In this document: positions 6,903 to 14,421 of the stretch, piece after piece
Layout of the letters: each line of letters begins with the position of its first letter
Numbering within the stretch: the stretch's first letter is position 1
Source: [Limnothrix rosea] IAM M-220
Lineage (GTDB): Bacteria; Cyanobacteriota; Cyanobacteriia; Cyanobacteriales; MRBY01
NCBI RefSeq assembly: GCF_001904615.1
Contig: NZ_MRBY01000013.1
Span: 47,948-89,577, forward strand
Length of the DNA stretch: 41,630 bases
Direction of reading: 5' to 3'
Position numbers and translations under genes: made by a program
The notes under the pieces: model-generated
Told to the model about the DNA's origin: nothing
Database searches by the model: none
Seen by the model: only the letters and a program-made list of their open reading frames with translations

Positions 6903-8303
6903 ACTGCCAGACCATTGGCTAATGCGGAAGATGACAAATTCAGCAGGCTTCACCACCGCCAAACCGATTTCCGTTACCACTTGCCCCGCATCACGGACTT
7001 CGGGGGGGTTGGTTTCTGAATCACATTTCACGTAAAAAGCCTGATCCGGTGTGCTGCCAAACAAACGACCATTACTCCATTCCATCGTGAGAAAGGCGGT
7101 TACATTGCGGGAAATTTTTGCCCAAAGTTCTGAGGTATTGGGCTCGAAAACAGTCCACTGTGTACCCTCATCAATGGATTCTTTAATGTAGTTAAAATGC
7201 CGCCGAATGTTGATGTATTTAAATTCGCCGTTGGCATTGCCCCCAAGGGTGCGCGCCCCCCAGATGCGGATGTTGCCGTTGAGCTGGCGAATGCAGTTGA
7301 TACCGTCGGGGTTTAAGCCGTCTTGTCTGGCTTTACTGATGGCATATTTCAAGCCGAGTGCGCCTAAAATACTTTCATTGGCTGGGGCTTTGTGGACACC
7401 GCGCTGGCTATCTACCCTGGCATAAACACCGGCGATCGCCCCACTGGGTGGCACAAAAATATTGCTATCGGAACTAGGGTCATAGACCTGAATCCAAGGG
7501 AAATATAAGGCGGCGTAATCTGAATTAAAAGGTTTGAGATCCGCAACGAGAGAAGTACTGCTGAGATTTTGATCTTCTTGACTATCTAATATGGCAAAGC
7601 GATCGCCCATCTTCGAGCAGTGGTCGGCAATATCATCGCGGAGGTCGAGACTACCGGGCGCGAGGACTAGGGTAATTTCGTCGATCGCCTCAAAATCTTC
7701 TAGGACACCTGCAATCTTACTTTGACCAGAAATCCAAACAATATAGCAACGCGTGCCGCCATTTCTGAAAAAGCCATATACCGAATGGGCAAGGGTATTT
7801 TGGCCGGCAGTCTCGCCCGTGGGAGCCATAAAGTCCCCAAAATATTTTTTAAATTCGGTGAAATTAGTGCATAGTTTGATTTCCCCTTCCGTGGCATAGG
7901 TTGAGGTGCTGGCAGCGCTGACTTCAGTGTCGTAATAGCCAGTGATCGCTGCGCCGGAAGCTACTGCTGTCTCGAATTTGACGGTGACAGTTTGATCAGT
8001 GTCATTGTTCGTGACGCTTTCAACGGCAACTGCTTCGCCATCGACAAAAAAACCATAATTACCGCCAGACACAGGATATAAAGCCGCAAAAACATAATTC
8101 TTTTTTGTGCCGCCATCCCCCGTACCGATCGCCACAGGAGCCGCGCTAGTGCCAATGGTTTGGGTGGTAGTGCCACTGCTTTGGTAGGCCACGGGATTAA
8201 TTGTGCCAATAAAGGCGGCGATACTGGTTCCGACTCCGGCGATCGGGGCAGAACCGGAGGGCACTTCCTCAACGTAAACACCCGGTGAAAGATAACTCGG
8301 CAT
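6900..8303 (-). CDS. Contractile tail sheath protein, main paralogue
   Basis: This 467-residue protein begins with the sheath signature SYLSPGVYVEEVPSG, followed by IAGVGTSIAAFIGT. A variable insertion at about residues 45-150 probably forms the outer protruding domain. VYGFFRNGGTRCYIVWI near residue 180, INCIRQLNGNIRIWGART near 345 and RRHFNYIKESIDEGTQW near 380 make up the conserved C-terminal core, which ends FVIFRISQWSGS. A GTG at 8312 is in frame. I chose the ATG at 8303 because AAGGAG at 8317-8312 lies eight bases upstream and would overlap a GTG start. Sheath subunits assemble around the tube and drive injection by contracting. Confidence 0.92.
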   Translation of the reverse strand: MPSYLSPGVYVEEVPSGSAPIAGVGTSIAAFIGTINPVAYQSSGTTTQTIGTSAAPVAIGTGDGGTKKNYVFAALYPVSGGNYGFFVDGEAVAVESVTNNDTDQTVTVKFETAVASGAAITGYYDTEVSAASTSTYATEGEIKLCTNFTEFKKYFGDFMAPTGETAGQNTLAHSVYGFFRNGGTRCYIVWISGQSKIAGVLEDFEAIDEITLVLAPGSLDLRDDIADHCSKMGDRFAILDSQEDQNLSSTSLVADLKPFNSDYAALYFPWIQVYDPSSDSNIFVPPSGAIAGVYARVDSQRGVHKAPANESILGALGLKYAISKARQDGLNPDGINCIRQLNGNIRIWGARTLGGNANGEFKYINIRRHFNYIKESIDEGTQWTVFEPNTSELWAKISRNVTAFLTMEWSNGRLFGSTPDQAFYVKCDSETNPPEVRDAGQVVTEIGLAVVKPAEFVIFRISQWSGS

Positions 8304-8311
8304 GGATATCA

Positions 8312-8317
8312 CTCCTT
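8312..8317 (-). promoter_or_regulatory. Ribosome binding site AAGGAG for the main sheath gene
   Basis: AAGGAG on the minus strand, eight bases before ATG 8303. It decides the start against the in-frame GTG at 8312. It contrasts with the shorter sheath gene, which has no such site. Confidence 0.7.
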
Positions 8318-8347
8318 AAGAACATCAAAATTTAAAATCTCTTCTTG

Positions 8348-8382
8348 TCCCCCTTTCAAAGGGGTGGCGAAGCCGGGGGGAT
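8348..8382. repeat. Hairpin-type intergenic repeat (CCCCTTTCAAAGGGG core)
   Basis: The sequence CCCCCTTTCAAAGGGG is an inverted repeat with a short loop, followed by TGGCGAAGCCGGGGGGATC. It resembles dispersed G/C-rich palindromic repeats common in cyanobacterial spacers. It lies between the carboxypeptidase-regulatory-like gene and the sheath gene, in the operon's transcribed region. It could stabilise mRNA ends or attenuate; this is not shown. Confidence 0.6.
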
Positions 8383-8424
8383 CATGGATCACTTCCATCA
8401 CCCTCCATAACCCCAAAGTCTGTC

Positions 8425-9045
8425 TCAATCCAAAACAAAATCGATGGTTGTCATCACCCCCCGTTGCAGCATTACTGATCGCCGTTGCGATGGATGATCA
8501 GTACGAGAAATTTGAAAAACGCTAGGTTGGGTCGAAGCGCTTAACCCCACAAATCGAAACTTGCCGTCTACATCGCTCAGGGTCTCTGCATTATCCTCAA
8601 CTGCTCGAATCTTAGCGTAGGCGATCGCCTGCCCATTCCCTAAAATTTGACCCTTAAGGCCTGTCGGTAAAATCTCGAAATTACCAGTCGCTGTTGCGAA
8701 ATTTATCCCCGTCTGTTGCTGTTGCTGTTTTACCTGAAACGCCCTAGTCACCGCTTGATAGCGATCGCCGCCATCGGGAACTGAAGCCTGTAAAACATAA
8801 TCTCCTAGGGGCAAATCCGTAAAGAAAAAACTGCCGTCGCCACGGGTAAATTGACGATCAATCCTTTCCGGTAAAGTGTCCCATTTTTTCCCCACCTGCA
8901 TCGCCTTCAGCTGAAGAATACGTTGTAATTTCGAGGGCATTTCAATCATCTCTACCCTAGCCCCAGCCAGAGATTCGCCCGTTTCTGCCAGTAAAACTTT
9001 CCCGGCGATCGCCACCTGCACATTTTTGAAAGAGAGTTTTAACAT
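8425..9045 (-). CDS. Carboxypeptidase-regulatory-like (beta-sandwich) protein of the injection system
   Basis: This 206-residue protein has two segments typical of carboxypeptidase regulatory-like beta sandwiches. The first is AIAGKVLLAETGESLAGARV near residue 12 with RGDGSFFFTDLPLGDYVL near 68. The second is GLKGQILGNGQAIAYAKI near 128 with DVDGKFRFVGL near 158. No signal peptide is visible. Such proteins occur regularly next to the DUF4255 and sheath genes of eCIS loci; their structural role is unclear, perhaps decorating or capping the particle. Its ATG follows the stop of the DUF4255 gene directly (TAA then ATG), which implies coupling. Confidence 0.75.
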   Translation of the reverse strand: MLKLSFKNVQVAIAGKVLLAETGESLAGARVEMIEMPSKLQRILQLKAMQVGKKWDTLPERIDRQFTRGDGSFFFTDLPLGDYVLQASVPDGGDRYQAVTRAFQVKQQQQQTGINFATATGNFEILPTGLKGQILGNGQAIAYAKIRAVEDNAETLSDVDGKFRFVGLSASTQPSVFQISRTDHPSQRRSVMLQRGVMTTIDFVLD

Positions 9046-9633
9046 TTAGTGTTTCTCCCCTAGGACCATACCGACTAATGGCGCTTCCGACGCTTCCAAC
9101 TCCAGATCAACGGCGATCGTCACAGTACAGTGCAACACCACCTTCGGCCTTGTGCCATCACGGCCACCCATCGCCTGCCAAAATTCCCCAAAACTATTGA
9201 GATTACTCGGACGCAAACTCACCATACGGATTTGAACCGGCTGATCCTTCAAACTATCCTGCCAATAGACCTCCGGGATACGCCGAAATCGCAACAATAT
9301 CCGCGTTAATTCACCGAGCAACTGGTGCTCCGTTTGAATATCCTCATCATTTTGAGGCCATGCCGTCACCAAATAGGAACAATCAACCCTCGCAGGGGGA
9401 CGCTGTTTTACCGCCCGGCCATTATCCTGCCGCTCCCAACCGCCAACCACATTACGCAACTCCAAATTTTCCTGTACGTCATACAAAAAAAAGTTGAGGG
9501 CTGGCTTCTGGGAAATGGCCCCATGAAAAGGCGTTTCAAAACTAATATGAACTGCCGTTGAAGACGAAGGAACATCCGCCGGAAATTCCCGCTGAATTAG
9601 AGTTTCTAAAGTGGCATCTAAATCTTCAAGCAT
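9046..9633 (-). CDS. DUF4255 protein, Pvc16/Afp16 N-terminal type (tube-cap / terminator)
   Basis: This 195-residue protein shows the DUF4255 pattern. It starts with a helical MLEDLDATLETLIQREF, then VHISFETP near residue 28 and KPALNFFLYDVQENLELRN near 43. CSYLVTAWP follows near 85. In Photorhabdus and Serratia particles, proteins of this type cap the tube and sheath distal to the baseplate. It is the first gene of the leftward operon visible here. AGGA sits four bases before the ATG, a tight spacing. The family call is from pattern; the cap role comes from the family. Confidence 0.8.
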   Translation of the reverse strand: MLEDLDATLETLIQREFPADVPSSSTAVHISFETPFHGAISQKPALNFFLYDVQENLELRNVVGGWERQDNGRAVKQRPPARVDCSYLVTAWPQNDEDIQTEHQLLGELTRILLRFRRIPEVYWQDSLKDQPVQIRMVSLRPSNLNSFGEFWQAMGGRDGTRPKVVLHCTVTIAVDLELEASEAPLVGMVLGEKH

Positions 9634-10066
9634 TGCGTCCTATGAATAATGCTGGCAGCTAACATGGCAGAGTTGAGTCGAACCAAACAATATTTAACCC
9701 ATGGTGATTTCACACTTTTTTATGTAGAAAAAAAATAAAAAAATAAAAACCCATATGCCGCTAGTCTACTGCATCTATTCCAGTGGCAACGATGAACTTA
9801 AGTTTCATTTCTTCACAGAAATCTTCGCTTTATCACAGTATCGAATCTTCACTTAACAAAAGGATGAATTGGGCAACATTTAGAGCTTTTTTGGTAAAGA
9901 TATTTTGCAAAGAAGACGGCGATCGCCCAGCACTCTCCCCATAAAATCTACGTAAAAAACATGGTTAAACACGTTAAAAACAGAAGTAATGAAAGACTTA
10001 TATCAAAATTGTCTGGGTGTGCAGAGATCTTGTACTCCATTATGGAGACGCACAATCTTGCAGCCC
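9634..10066. other. Spacer upstream of the injection-system operon; no supported gene
   Basis: About 430 bp. It should hold the operon's promoter on the minus strand, but I see no convincing -35/-10 pair. An A/T tract (about 9710-9750, runs of A on the plus strand) lies 80-120 bp before the first gene. One HIP1 site lies near 9921. A 26-codon frame beginning near 9864 is not supported. Confidence 0.5.
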
Positions 10067-10327
10067 ATGAATAATCATGCCCACTCGGTAAATAGCCAAG
10101 ATAATGGCGATTTGATTTTTTATGATGAAGCCCCTGAGGATGAAGGATTTGCTAAGTTGTCTTTCTGGGGTGAGCAGAGCCTGGGTATCTAGCGGGTCGA
10201 CAATATTACCTCCTCGGTTTACGGTCGTGCTGCCGACGAATATGCTGATTGTGTAGGGAATGATGTTCTTCCGGCAGAACGGGCGGCTCTGGGTGGAGAA
10301 GAATATACCCAAGCTGTTGAGGGTTAG
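10067..10327 (+). pseudogene. Small gene interrupted by an in-frame amber codon; family unknown
   Basis: An ATG at 10067 opens a frame coding for an acidic sequence (NGDLIFYDEAPEDEGFAKLS). It meets TAG at 10190-10192, then continues in the same frame with RVDNITSSVYGRAADEYADC and ends at TAG 10325-10327. Composition is alike on both sides of the amber codon, so one ancestral gene of about 86 codons is likely. I do not recognise the family. It lies 190 bp upstream of the broken anti-sigma ATPase, so the two may be remnants of one signalling unit. Confidence 0.45.
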
Positions 10328-10514
10328 GAGATGCTTCTCGCAGATTTCATAAAATAGCTACTCGGGTACAGGTTTGAGCATAAAATTAACGGCGATCGCC
10401 CTAATTTCTGCTTTTTCTGATTAATACAAGAGGGTGATGACTATTTTTTCTAGTACGAAGTATTCTGTTAAGTCATTTTTTTCGATACTCTGATGGAGGT
10501 AAGCATTAAAATAA

Positions 10515-10888
10515 AGTTGCAATGTTGCCTTTTTGCTTTATTTGAATAATAATTTCTTGGATAATTTTCCCCAAGGGGAACATTTCGTTTGGAACTGCTT
10601 CTAGAAGCAGTGGTAATGAATATTTTTGAAAATACCTATCTAGAGGATGCAGGATATTTGATTTGCATTCAGTGTACTGCCGCAGACAGGGGTTTGACGA
10701 TGCGCATTGAAGATGATGATGTACCCTTTGACCCGACGATGGTTCCGGAGCCTGAAGCGCCCACCTTCTGCAATGATGCACAAATCGGTGCTATTGGTCT
10801 CCATTTGATGCAGTCCTATGCAGACCGACTGGCATATCAGCGGTGCGATGGCAAAAATATTTTGATTTTTGATTTTATATCTAGCTGA
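10515..10888 (+). pseudogene. Frameshifted RsbW-like anti-sigma ATPase fragment (HATPase_c_2)
   Basis: The C-terminal 100 residues carry the signs of RsbW/SpoIIAB-type kinases: LLLEAVVMNIFENTY (N-box region), IEDDDVPFDP (the D-box, where the usual Gly after Asp-Asp is replaced), IGAIGLHLMQSYADRLAYQR and a final NILIFDF. The preceding part, LNNNFLDNFPQGEHFVW, lies in a different frame from 10515 and joins at about 10592, consistent with loss of one base. The N-terminal third is not recognisable. Such proteins normally bind a sigma or anti-anti-sigma factor; with the frameshift and the altered D-box this copy is probably dead. Confidence 0.6.
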
Positions 10889-10912
10889 TAGTGATGCGGA
10901 GGTGGCTTTCTG

Positions 10913-11497
10913 ATGCCATGGATTCAATATGTTTCTCATGCTCTAAAAATGACAGCCGTGGCGATCGCCCCACTGCTATTAACGCCATGGGTTGTAACGG
11001 CAAATCCCCTAGAAAATATGGCAGGCGAAACCTATCAAGGCTTTGCCTCTAGTGCTTTTGAGCCCATTCAGGTGGGACTACCCAAGGGCATGGAACAGCA
11101 AGGGGGCTGGCTAATCGATTCCATCAAAGAAGAGGCTCCTCTGGTTCTGGCGATTTATCGTTATGGCGAAATGTACATTGTCAGTTTGGAGCAAATTTTA
11201 GAACAGCAACGCCATAGCCACGACGGCATCGTAATCAATGAGCAAACCCGAAAAATCCTCGACTCTGTGACCTTTGCGGAGGAAGGCCGTTGGTTATCGG
11301 AATGCCAGATTAATGGGGAAAAAGATACGGATGTTATTGGGATCAGCGCCCCCTACGATGGGGATTTTGATTTTGATGTGGAGTGGTTTACTGAGTTTCA
11401 AGGGCTTTGGCGCGTAGACCGTGATACGCAGCGGCTAGAGCCACTGTCTCCTGAGAATATTCGCTGTTACAACATTGGCTTTGGTTATGATGGTTAG
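10913..11497 (+). CDS. Secreted protein of unknown function, paralogue 1 (GFGYDG C-terminus)
   Basis: This 194-residue protein has an N-terminal hydrophobic signal (MTAVAIAPLLLTPWVVTA) with a likely cleavage before NPLEN. The mature part is acidic. It contains GLPKGMEQQGGWLID near residue 62, an active-looking but unassigned stretch LVLAIYRYGEMYIVSLEQIL near 80, and ECQINGEKD near 138. It ends with CYNIGFGYDG. It shares this layout with the gene at 11774. GGAGGT lies eight to nine bases before the ATG. Two Cys (ECQ and CYN) are conserved in both copies and could form a disulfide outside the cytoplasm. No known domain recognised. Confidence 0.75.
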   Translation: MPWIQYVSHALKMTAVAIAPLLLTPWVVTANPLENMAGETYQGFASSAFEPIQVGLPKGMEQQGGWLIDSIKEEAPLVLAIYRYGEMYIVSLEQILEQQRHSHDGIVINEQTRKILDSVTFAEEGRWLSECQINGEKDTDVIGISAPYDGDFDFDVEWFTEFQGLWRVDRDTQRLEPLSPENIRCYNIGFGYDG

Positions 11498-11589
11498 GTC
11501 AGGATGGGTCGCAAAGTTAGTTGTATCTAGATTTGCATCGGCTTATTGGGGCACGGCTGATAAATTTATCCTGATTAACTCGATATTGT

Positions 11590-11721
11590 CTCTTTATTTC
11601 TGCCATGGGGGCCTGTCTCTACTGCGCTTGCACCTGCGGCTAAGGCCAATCCGGAAAAATGATGGAACGCGGTGTTGTATTGAATACAGAGGGTTTGGTC
11701 GCAGAACCGATGTTTTATTGA
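11590..11721 (+). pseudogene. Broken N-terminal piece of a third secreted paralogue
   Basis: Between the two secreted paralogues, one frame reads LPWGPVSTALAPAAKANPEK and stops. The neighbouring frame continues MMERGVVLNTEGLVAEPMFY and stops. Joined with a one-base correction in the A5 run near 11655, this gives a signal-peptide end, Ala-Asn-Pro and a following segment like the N-termini of the flanking paralogues (ANPLENMAGETYQG and ANPLEIVEGWVYTS). Evidence is short-range similarity only. Confidence 0.35.
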
Positions 11722-11773
11722 TATCTGCCTCAATCCTGTCGGACAAAAAAATCAAAGCTAGAAGGATATTGTT

Positions 11774-12355
11774 ATGTTTTCTCATCAATTTCTCTCCAAG
11801 TCTTATCGTGCGGTAGCGTTGGCGATCGCCCCGTTACTATTGAGTCCTTTGGCCGCTCTGGCTAATCCCCTAGAAATTGTCGAAGGATGGGTTTATACTT
11901 CCACTTCTTCTCCGGTCTTTGGTGTGGATCAACATGGTTTACCGGAGGGCGTGGTTGATCGAGGTGGATTTGTGCTGGGGGATGCCACGGTAGAGGAGCC
12001 CTATCTCATCTCCCTCTATGATTACAACGGCGAAATGGTGGTTAGTTTCGAGCAGCTATTATTGCAGCGCCAACTTGACCGCGATGGTATGGTCGTCAAT
12101 GAGCAACTCCGCGAACTCTTGGACTCTGCTGTGGTTTCACAGCCTAAAGAGGCTCTCATCGAATGTCAGATTAATGGGGAGATGGATCCAGAAATTGTGG
12201 CGATCGCCAGTGCGACAGGAGATGTGGATATTGATCAAGAATGGATCACTGACTTCCAAGGTGTGTGGCGTGCCAATCGTACAACGAAAGAGTTAGAGCC
12301 TATTGCCTCGGAAAATGTCCGGTGCTACAATATGGGTTTTGGCTACGATGGCTAG
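11774..12355 (+). CDS. Secreted protein of unknown function, paralogue 2 (GFGYDG C-terminus)
   Basis: This 193-residue protein has a signal peptide (VALAIAPLLLSPLAALA) with likely cleavage before NPLEI. It is clearly related to the protein at 10913-11497 across its length. Shared points are GLPEG...GGFVL, YLISLYDYNGEMVVSFEQLL, ECQINGEMD, EWITDFQGVWRANR and the end CYNMGFGYDG. AAGGA lies seven bases before the ATG. The pair is a tandem duplication with substantial divergence. Function is unknown; export to the periplasm or outside is inferred from the signal peptide. Confidence 0.75.
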   Translation: MFSHQFLSKSYRAVALAIAPLLLSPLAALANPLEIVEGWVYTSTSSPVFGVDQHGLPEGVVDRGGFVLGDATVEEPYLISLYDYNGEMVVSFEQLLLQRQLDRDGMVVNEQLRELLDSAVVSQPKEALIECQINGEMDPEIVAIASATGDVDIDQEWITDFQGVWRANRTTKELEPIASENVRCYNMGFGYDG

Positions 12356-12406
12356 AAAGTTCTGCTGTGAATATGCCTTAATTTTGGCATTTTAAACAGA
12401 TTTATT

Positions 12407-12431
12407 GCCCTCGCGCTCCGGGGGCTTTTTT
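12407..12431 (+). terminator. Probable rho-independent terminator after the secreted paralogues
   Basis: GCCC, an 11-13 base loop region and GGGGC are followed by TTTTTT, about 50 bp after the paralogue 2 stop. A second small inverted repeat (ATGCC...GGCAT then TTTT) precedes it at about 12374-12394. Confidence 0.5.
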
Positions 12432-12536
12432 GTGGTGATTTTGGTGGCGATCGCCCTGCATAAAGCTATCTTTTGAGTAGGCGACGATGTTCGGCGTTGG
12501 ACGGATAGGGAAGAAGATCCCCGGAATTTAATGTGA

Positions 12537-12641
12537 TTTGCAGGACTCCCGGAAACCGATGGGCAACGATATTTTTATATTACGGTAGAGGCTCTTCCCG
12601 ATACTGAGCCGGCATTAGCTGAGTGGGCAAAACGGAAATAA
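12537..12641 (+). pseudogene. C-terminal scrap of an unidentified gene
   Basis: A frame without a start codon reads GLPETDGQRYFYITVEALPD then TEPALAEWAKRK and stops at TAA 12639. Upstream coding-like sequence (RRSPEFNVI) lies in another frame. Codon use is like real coding DNA. It sits in an otherwise gene-free 368-bp spacer before the MuiA-like gene. Family not recognised. Confidence 0.35.
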
Positions 12642-12723
12642 CAAATTTCGACAAACATCTATCGCTGCTAAAAAGTCCTGTTAGCCTGAAGTGAGCGATG
12701 CAACAGTCTGGGGAGAAGGCCAT

Positions 12724-14328
12724 ATGGCTCGTAACATTGACACGGCGATCGCCGCGGTGACGGTTTTAAGCGACCGGGCGGTGGTCACCCGTAGGGGCAA
12801 ATTTTCTGTCTCGCCGACGGATCAATATTGGTCAATTTCGCCGTTACCACTGACTATGTCACCGGATTCGATTCGGGTTAAAGGTCGCGGTACAGCCTCG
12901 GTAAAGTTTGTGGCGATCGCCACGGAGACCATCGTGACAGTTGAAAGCCTTGACGATAAAATTGCTCCTCTCAATCAGCGCATCGAAGCGCTACAGGGGG
13001 AGGCTAAAAGCGAAGGCGATCGCCTTAAAACGCTGGCATTACAGCAAAATTTTGTCGGGAATCTCAGTGAAGAAGCCGTTGGACGCTTTGCAAAGAATTT
13101 GGCGACAGCTAAAGTATCCCTCGACCAGGCCAACTCCTTTCTCGATTTTATCGGGACTCAACACCAAACCTTTAGCCAAAAAATTCAAAATCACCAAGAG
13201 CGCATCCGCCAGCTAACCCGCGAAATCCAAGCCCTTGAACAACAAAAAGCACTCCTGCGCAACCCCGCCAAAAAACGCCACTATGACCTCGCTTTAACGG
13301 TGGAAGTTGTTGGTAGCGGTGAATTTGAACTCGATATTAATTACCAAGTCAGCCAGGCAAAATGGTTGCCCCGGTACGACCTTGCCATTGACACCGCTAG
13401 GAAAACCCTAACCCTCGACTACCTTGCAGATGTAATTCAGAGTACCGGCGAAGCTTGGCATAATGCGGATTTGACGATTTCCACTGCCCAAGTTGCCCAA
13501 GGCATTATTCCGCCGGAGCTATCACCGTGGTATCTCAATATTCGTCAAGTGCCGCCCCCAAGACCGATGGCCACTACAATGCCAAGGGCAAAAAAACGGC
13601 GATCGCCTCCACCGGGGAGGGAAATGGCCGACGAGGCAATGGTCGCTGCAGCGATGCCAGAGGAAGAAATTATCGAATCTGCACCATCGACCTCTGAGGT
13701 GAAACAGCAAGGTAGTACCGTGACTTTCCATGTGGGCGCTGGAGGCAATATTCCCAGTGATCATAATCCCCACCAAGTAACCCTATTTCACGGTGAGTAT
13801 CCTATCGAGCTGACCTATTTGGCGTTGCCCCAGAAGGTGAGCTTTGCCTATCTCCAAGGGAACGTCACAAATCCCATGGATGGTGTCACCCTGTTGCCGG
13901 GAGTCGCAAATCTGTTTCGAGATCAAGCCTTTGTCGGGAAAGATCAGCTGCAAAATATTTCGCCGGGACAGGATATGACCTTAAATCTTGGCATCGACGA
14001 GGGATTGCAAATAGAAAGAAAGTTAGGCGATCGCCAAGTAGATAAAACCCTCATTAGTCAACTGCGCCGCATTACCTATGCCTACGAAATAACCGTTAAA
14101 AATCTCCGCGACCAACCAAAATCCCTCACCCTCCAAGAACAAATCCCCATCGGTCGCCACGAAAAAATCAAGGTCAATCTCCAAAAAATAGAACCAAAAA
14201 TCGACCCCACAAAACTCGGCATTCTCACCTGGAAAACAGAGCTTAATCCCCAAGAAAAATTCACCTTCACCTACCAATACACAGTGGAATATCCCCCGAA
14301 TCTGCCAATTCAAGGACTTTTAGAATAG
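12724..14328 (+). CDS. MuiA-type protein (DUF4140 / coiled coil / DUF4139)
   Basis: This protein of about 534 residues follows the mucoidy-inhibitor A layout. The N-terminal DUF4140 region includes VTVLSDRAVVTRRGKF and LPLTMSPDSIRVKGRG. A coiled coil follows at about residues 75-180 (Gln/Lys-rich heptads such as IRQLTREIQALEQQKALL). The DUF4139 half has YQVSQAKWLPRYDLAI, LTLDYLADVIQSTGEAW, ISTAQVAQG and YEITVKNLRDQPKSL. No signal peptide is visible. A frame start at GTG 12691 exists, but GGGAGAAGG just before ATG 12724 favours the later start. The molecular role is poorly known; the name comes from a mucoidy phenotype. A Pro/Met/Ala-rich segment interrupts DUF4139 near residues 290-330. Confidence 0.85.
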   Translation: MARNIDTAIAAVTVLSDRAVVTRRGKFSVSPTDQYWSISPLPLTMSPDSIRVKGRGTASVKFVAIATETIVTVESLDDKIAPLNQRIEALQGEAKSEGDRLKTLALQQNFVGNLSEEAVGRFAKNLATAKVSLDQANSFLDFIGTQHQTFSQKIQNHQERIRQLTREIQALEQQKALLRNPAKKRHYDLALTVEVVGSGEFELDINYQVSQAKWLPRYDLAIDTARKTLTLDYLADVIQSTGEAWHNADLTISTAQVAQGIIPPELSPWYLNIRQVPPPRPMATTMPRAKKRRSPPPGREMADEAMVAAAMPEEEIIESAPSTSEVKQQGSTVTFHVGAGGNIPSDHNPHQVTLFHGEYPIELTYLALPQKVSFAYLQGNVTNPMDGVTLLPGVANLFRDQAFVGKDQLQNISPGQDMTLNLGIDEGLQIERKLGDRQVDKTLISQLRRITYAYEITVKNLRDQPKSLTLQEQIPIGRHEKIKVNLQKIEPKIDPTKLGILTWKTELNPQEKFTFTYQYTVEYPPNLPIQGLLE

Positions 14329-14421
14329 GGGCTGAGTGCGGCGATCGCCGGGCGGGTTGACGAAGGAAGTACAATGGGAGATGGCTTAAATTAAGCAGAC
14401 TGTAAACGCTCACAGAAATTC

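Noticed and set aside
148-9633. Type VI secretion system or complete prophage
   Set aside because: No T6SS membrane-complex or TssB/TssC-type genes and no capsid, portal, terminase or lysis genes; the DUF4255, LysM and double-tube content fits eCIS.
9864-9944. 26-codon frame MNWATF... with a HIP1 site, just upstream of the eCIS operon on the other strand
   Set aside because: Too short, and no recognisable protein pattern. An AAGG lies right at the ATG, which is too close to act as a ribosome site.
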